64,000 bases of DNA, from contig JBDHAD010000010.1 of NCBI GenBank assembly GCA_039588215.1, positions 1 through 64,000 of the forward strand, written 5' to 3'. Within the stretch, counting starts at the first letter, position 1. Each line of letters begins with the position of its first letter. The notes under the pieces were generated by a model. The model worked only from the letters and a program-made list of their open reading frames with translations, searched no databases and was not told where the DNA came from. Made by a program: the position numbers and the translations under genes. Positions 61,011 to 64,000 of the stretch are shown here, piece by piece. Source of the DNA: JBDHAC01 sp039588215 (lineage in GTDB: Bacteria; Gemmatimonadota; Gemmatimonadetes; Palauibacterales; Palauibacteraceae).

Positions 61011-63935
61011 TCAGCGGTCCACGCTCTGTTGGTCGTAGTCGAATTTCAAATCGGGGGCATCGCGGAGACGGACGCTCAGCGAGAAGAGGAAATTCCCGTT
61101 GGGGGAGCGGGCGAAAACGAAGGAGGCCATCCACCTGTGGAGGTCACGATCTAGCGTGACGAGGTGCTCGCCGAATTTCTTGTCGCTGATGTTGTAGCTG
61201 GTGCGCCACTGAAGACGCCAATTCGGCGTCGGCTGCAAAGAGAGGATGGCCGAAAGGTTCTGCCGATCCGTTCCGCTCTCCTCTTCGCGGGCCCGGCGTA
61301 GAGAGTACGTGAGCGACAGGTTCCACGGCCCGCCTCCCCGCATGCCGGGGTCGCGCGGGTCCGGATTCTCGTCGAACGACTGGAGCCGGTAGCGTGAGTC
61401 GACGCCTTGTCGAATCCGTCGTCCGGGATCGAACCGCGAGCTCGAGCCCGTCCGTCCGAGCCCGAGGATCCCACCGAGGCCGCGAGCCGAGCTGAATGTG
61501 AAACTCCCCGTTAGATCCGAGAGGATCGGACTGAACTCCCGCTCGGGCCCGGTACCCTTGAACAGGTCGAGCGAGAAGTTGAGCGCCAGCCCGCGCAGCA
61601 AGTCGGAGTTGATCCGATGGCTCCACGTCTCGCTGACCAGCTTCGGCCCCTCCTTGCGCGCGAAGTCCCAGCGAAGGGCGCTCGAGTTGACCCCGAGGAG
61701 AACGACGTTTCGCTGCTGCGGCCGCTGCTGGGCACGTTCGCTGGACGTCTGCGAAGACGCGCCTCCGCGCGCGGCGGCCCGCCCTCGGGCCTCCGCGACG
61801 GGCTCCTGACCCGGCTCCGCAGCGGTTTCCGCTCCTTCCCCCTCGGGAGAGACCTCCTCTCCACCCGGCTCCTCGGGCGGAGTCTCGCCGGCGGCTGGTT
61901 CACCCTCGGCGCCCTCCTCCGGAGTGGGAGCCGGCTCTTCCTCCTCATCCTCCAGCAGTTCTCGCTCTTCCTCGTCCAGGACCACGTCCTCGCGCACCTT
62001 CGCCTCGAACGTCTGGTTCAGGGTGAAGGAGAGAGTGTTCTGCTCACCGGACGCCGATCCCGGGAACCCCGGGATCGCGAGGAGGGAGTCGTCGACCGTG
62101 ACTTCGGGCGAGTACGCGTACTGGAACCGGGGCGACACTTTGTGCCGGATGCGGGAGAACGGTCCGAACCCAGGGAGAAAGCCGTACACATCGGTGGAGA
62201 GGGTTGCTCCCAGGCTTACTCTCGCCGGCGCGCTCACGAACTTCTCGTTCGTGTCCGGCGACCGGAATGCCGCGGACGCGATGTTGACCGTGGGCCGGAA
62301 GGTCGTGCTACCGATGAGGTCCACCTGGTAGTTGAGCTGACCATTATAGTTGATCAGTGTGCGCGCAAATGGAGGCGCTGGGGCGGCCAGCGAGTCGAAC
62401 GGGGTGGTGCGCACCGTGTTCAGCGAGGTGCCTCCCCCGAGCCCGAGCGAGCCGATGCTGAGACTCGCGTTGGCCGAAGCGTCGGTCGTCAGACGGTCGT
62501 CCGTCTCTTCGTTGCTCTCGCCTCGTCGTCTGAAGCTCAACCCACCCGAGAGCGTCATGTTGTTGAACGCTCCAGCGCGAGAGCGCGGGGCCCGGAAGAG
62601 CGTCAGGGGCGAGAAGCTGAGACGGAGGTCGGGGAGCGTGAGCTCGGTTCGGCCTCGCTGTGTACCCAAAGACTGGTTGCGACGGGCGCTCAAGCTCAGG
62701 GCCGCGAACGGAAAGCGGTGGTTCAAGCCGAAATCGGAGGTGATCCTCTGGGTCTGCTCGCGCGGGTCGAAGCTGCGCTCCTCGAACAACCTCGTGTTCT
62801 GGATGAAGTTCGCGTTCAAACGGATATCGGTGACCGGGGAAAGCTCCTGCTGGTGGTTAGCGCTCAGCTCGAACGTGTTTCCCTGGTCGCCGAAGCTATA
62901 GCTGGTTCGGATGTTCCCCCGCAGATACTTCTTCAGATCCCGATATCTGAACGCCCCGTTCAGCCGTGTGTACTGGCCGCTGAACCAGTCGACGGTCAGC
63001 TGTGAGTCCATGAACTCGTTGATCGCGAAATAGTACCCGAAGTCCGAGATCTGACGGTTCACGTTCCCCGATGTCGAGACGATGTCGTTCACGCCGAAGC
63101 GAGGCGGCAGAAACCCGCTTCGCCGCCCGGGACGAATGTCCTGCGCGAAGAAGGGCAGCCATGCGATCGGCACGCCGTTGATGTAGAGCGTGACCGGCCA
63201 GGCGACGATTACGTTCTCGGTGACGACCTTGATCTTGCCTGCCTTGAAATAGTAGTGCGGCTCCTCCAGGTCGCATGTGGTGAACGAACCGGCCTCCACG
63301 AAGACGGTACGCTCGCCGCGGAGGGTGGCGTCGCCGCGTACGTACCACTCGGCCCCTGCCTCCGCGAACGAGGTTCTCGCGTCCATGATCGTCCCTTTGA
63401 GGCTGGAGACGTCGTAGTACACGATCGAGTCGGTCGTACCGCTCTGACCCTCCGCAGCTAGGGACACGTTGCTCTGCGCCCGGATGAACTGCAGGCCGGC
63501 CAGGTAAGAGATGGTGTCCGCTTCGAGGACGGAGGTGGCGTACTTGGCCTGCGCCTCGCCGCGCAGTCGAACGGCCTCCTCCTTTACGGCAAGCTCCACG
63601 TTGCGACCGCGGTATTCCACAATCCGGAACCCGGGCAACCCAGCGAGCCGGTTGAAGATCGAGTCCGGCTCGGGAAACACCGTCCCCTCGACCTCGCTCG
63701 TATCTCGCTCCTGCCCACCGGCTCGCTCCAGCGTGTCACGAGGGATCGTGTCACCGATGGGGGGATCGCGTGGCAGCGTGTCGCGCAGCAGGGTGTCACG
63801 TGGCGTCGTGTCTCGCGCGACGCTGTCCGTGTCAGCCGCGAACGCCGAGAACGCCGAGCCACCGCGGGGCGCGTTCGGGCTGGCGTTCGCCGTCGCACTC
63901 GTACCCGCAGCTCCGATCAGGACCGCCGCCAGCAA
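61011..63935 (-). CDS. lptD: LPS-assembly protein LptD-like outer-membrane barrel
   Basis: 974 residues. A signal peptide-like start (LAAVLIGAAG to about residue 20) and a 50-residue stretch with repeated RDT-L/P units, then an OstA-like beta-jellyroll (about 110-270: VRLRGEAQAKYATSVLEAD, TFVEAGSFTTCDLEEPHYYF-type turns, PVTLYINGVPIAWLPFFAQD). The rest is a large barrel with INEFMDSQLTVDWFS and FRYRDLKKYL. A Glu/Pro-rich segment of about 90 residues interrupts the barrel near 61.71-61.98 kb. It should insert LPS in the outer leaflet. The start is a TTG; the frame stays open upstream to the window end with a GGAAGGGAG about 30 bases upstream, so the true start may be a few codons earlier. It ends in LKFDYDQQSVDR. 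Confidence 0.85.
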   Translation of the reverse strand: MLAAVLIGAAGTSATANASPNAPRGGSAFSAFAADTDSVARDTTPRDTLLRDTLPRDPPIGDTIPRDTLERAGGQERDTSEVEGTVFPEPDSIFNRLAGLPGFRIVEYRGRNVELAVKEEAVRLRGEAQAKYATSVLEADTISYLAGLQFIRAQSNVSLAAEGQSGTTDSIVYYDVSSLKGTIMDARTSFAEAGAEWYVRGDATLRGERTVFVEAGSFTTCDLEEPHYYFKAGKIKVVTENVIVAWPVTLYINGVPIAWLPFFAQDIRPGRRSGFLPPRFGVNDIVSTSGNVNRQISDFGYYFAINEFMDSQLTVDWFSGQYTRLNGAFRYRDLKKYLRGNIRTSYSFGDQGNTFELSANHQQELSPVTDIRLNANFIQNTRLFEERSFDPREQTQRITSDFGLNHRFPFAALSLSARRNQSLGTQRGRTELTLPDLRLSFSPLTLFRAPRSRAGAFNNMTLSGGLSFRRRGESNEETDDRLTTDASANASLSIGSLGLGGGTSLNTVRTTPFDSLAAPAPPFARTLINYNGQLNYQVDLIGSTTFRPTVNIASAAFRSPDTNEKFVSAPARVSLGATLSTDVYGFLPGFGPFSRIRHKVSPRFQYAYSPEVTVDDSLLAIPGFPGSASGEQNTLSFTLNQTFEAKVREDVVLDEEERELLEDEEEEPAPTPEEGAEGEPAAGETPPEEPGGEEVSPEGEGAETAAEPGQEPVAEARGRAAARGGASSQTSSERAQQRPQQRNVVLLGVNSSALRWDFARKEGPKLVSETWSHRINSDLLRGLALNFSLDLFKGTGPEREFSPILSDLTGSFTFSSARGLGGILGLGRTGSSSRFDPGRRIRQGVDSRYRLQSFDENPDPRDPGMRGGGPWNLSLTYSLRRAREEESGTDRQNLSAILSLQPTPNWRLQWRTSYNISDKKFGEHLVTLDRDLHRWMASFVFARSPNGNFLFSLSVRLRDAPDLKFDYDQQSVDR

Positions 63936-63958
63936 CAGACGGGGGGCGGCGTGATTGA

Positions 63959-64000
63959 TCAGGCCGCGCTCCCTTCCGTCTTGGCAAGCTCGGTCGAACG
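63959..64000 (-). CDS. C-terminal end of a gene that starts outside the window
   Basis: A minus-strand frame reading RSTELAKTEGSAA then TGA, with no stop upstream to the window edge. It ends about 23 bases before the lptD start, close enough for an operon. Only 13 residues are visible, so the product cannot be named and even coding status is tentative. Confidence 0.3.
   Translation of the reverse strand, partial: RSTELAKTEGSAA

Noticed and set aside
1..64000. Prophage, integron, toxin-antitoxin or defence island
   Set aside because: No integrase, transposase, restriction, Cas, capsid or toxin-like gene was seen on either strand.

Overview
The window is GC-rich chromosomal DNA from a Gram-negative, menaquinone-using bacterium, most likely a member of the Gemmatimonadota. 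The reasons are an outer membrane (LptD, Lnt, LolA-like carrier, TonB-dependent receptors), a SusC/SusD pair, a TolB-like/TPR membrane protein of a type common in that phylum, a choice-of-anchor B protein, menaquinone genes, and heavy use of GTG and TTG starts. There is no rRNA, so the phylum is an inference. I found no tRNA, CRISPR array, transposase, integrase or phage gene; this is mostly a core-type chromosomal region.

Layout. 1-8.2 kb, mainly plus strand: a small lipoprotein, a YheT-type hydrolase, thioredoxin TrxC, then three secreted or lipid-anchored propeller/FG-GAP proteins (the first two overlap as GTGA). 8.2-11.1 kb: a TolB-like/TPR membrane protein between two gene-free stretches. 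11.1-15.5 kb, minus: SusC and SusD in one continuous frame, caused by an apparent out-of-frame loss near the SusC C-terminus. 16.0-19.0 kb, plus: cysQ-cysC-sat, a sulfate activation (PAPS) operon. 19.0-31.1 kb: a PQQ-type sugar dehydrogenase lipoprotein, an outer-membrane barrel, PhzF, an HDAC-like deacetylase, DUF3891, LemA with DUF2207, a peroxiredoxin, a GAF-GAF-GGDEF diguanylate cyclase, a pterin carbinolamine dehydratase and an aspartoacylase-like hydrolase.

31.2-52.2 kb is a run of 17 minus-strand genes, most overlapping or separated by under 60 bases. From its promoter end the order is TPR protein, aroQ, Xaa-Pro peptidase, efp, accB, accC, comB-like, ftsK, lolA-like, rimO, lnt, TonB-dependent receptor, menF, menD, menB, menA, menE. 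The largest break is about 200 bases between ftsK and lolA. It joins envelope biogenesis, fatty acid initiation, chromosome segregation and menaquinone synthesis; menC and menH are not in the window.

52.4-64.0 kb: PpiD (plus strand), then minus-strand tatA, a DUF4321 protein, a polyprenyl diphosphate synthase (a possible source of the menaquinone side chain), two paralogous TPR proteins (one of 1202 residues with a long acidic Pro-Glu linker), LptD, and the last codons of a gene that begins outside the window.

No clear defence or secretion system, and no obvious new enzyme cluster, is present. The items most worth a second look are the SusC/SusD fused frame, the tandem TPR paralogs, the paired inverted repeats around the first lipoprotein, and the 17-gene run with its unusual members (ComB-like, lipobox-bearing LolA).
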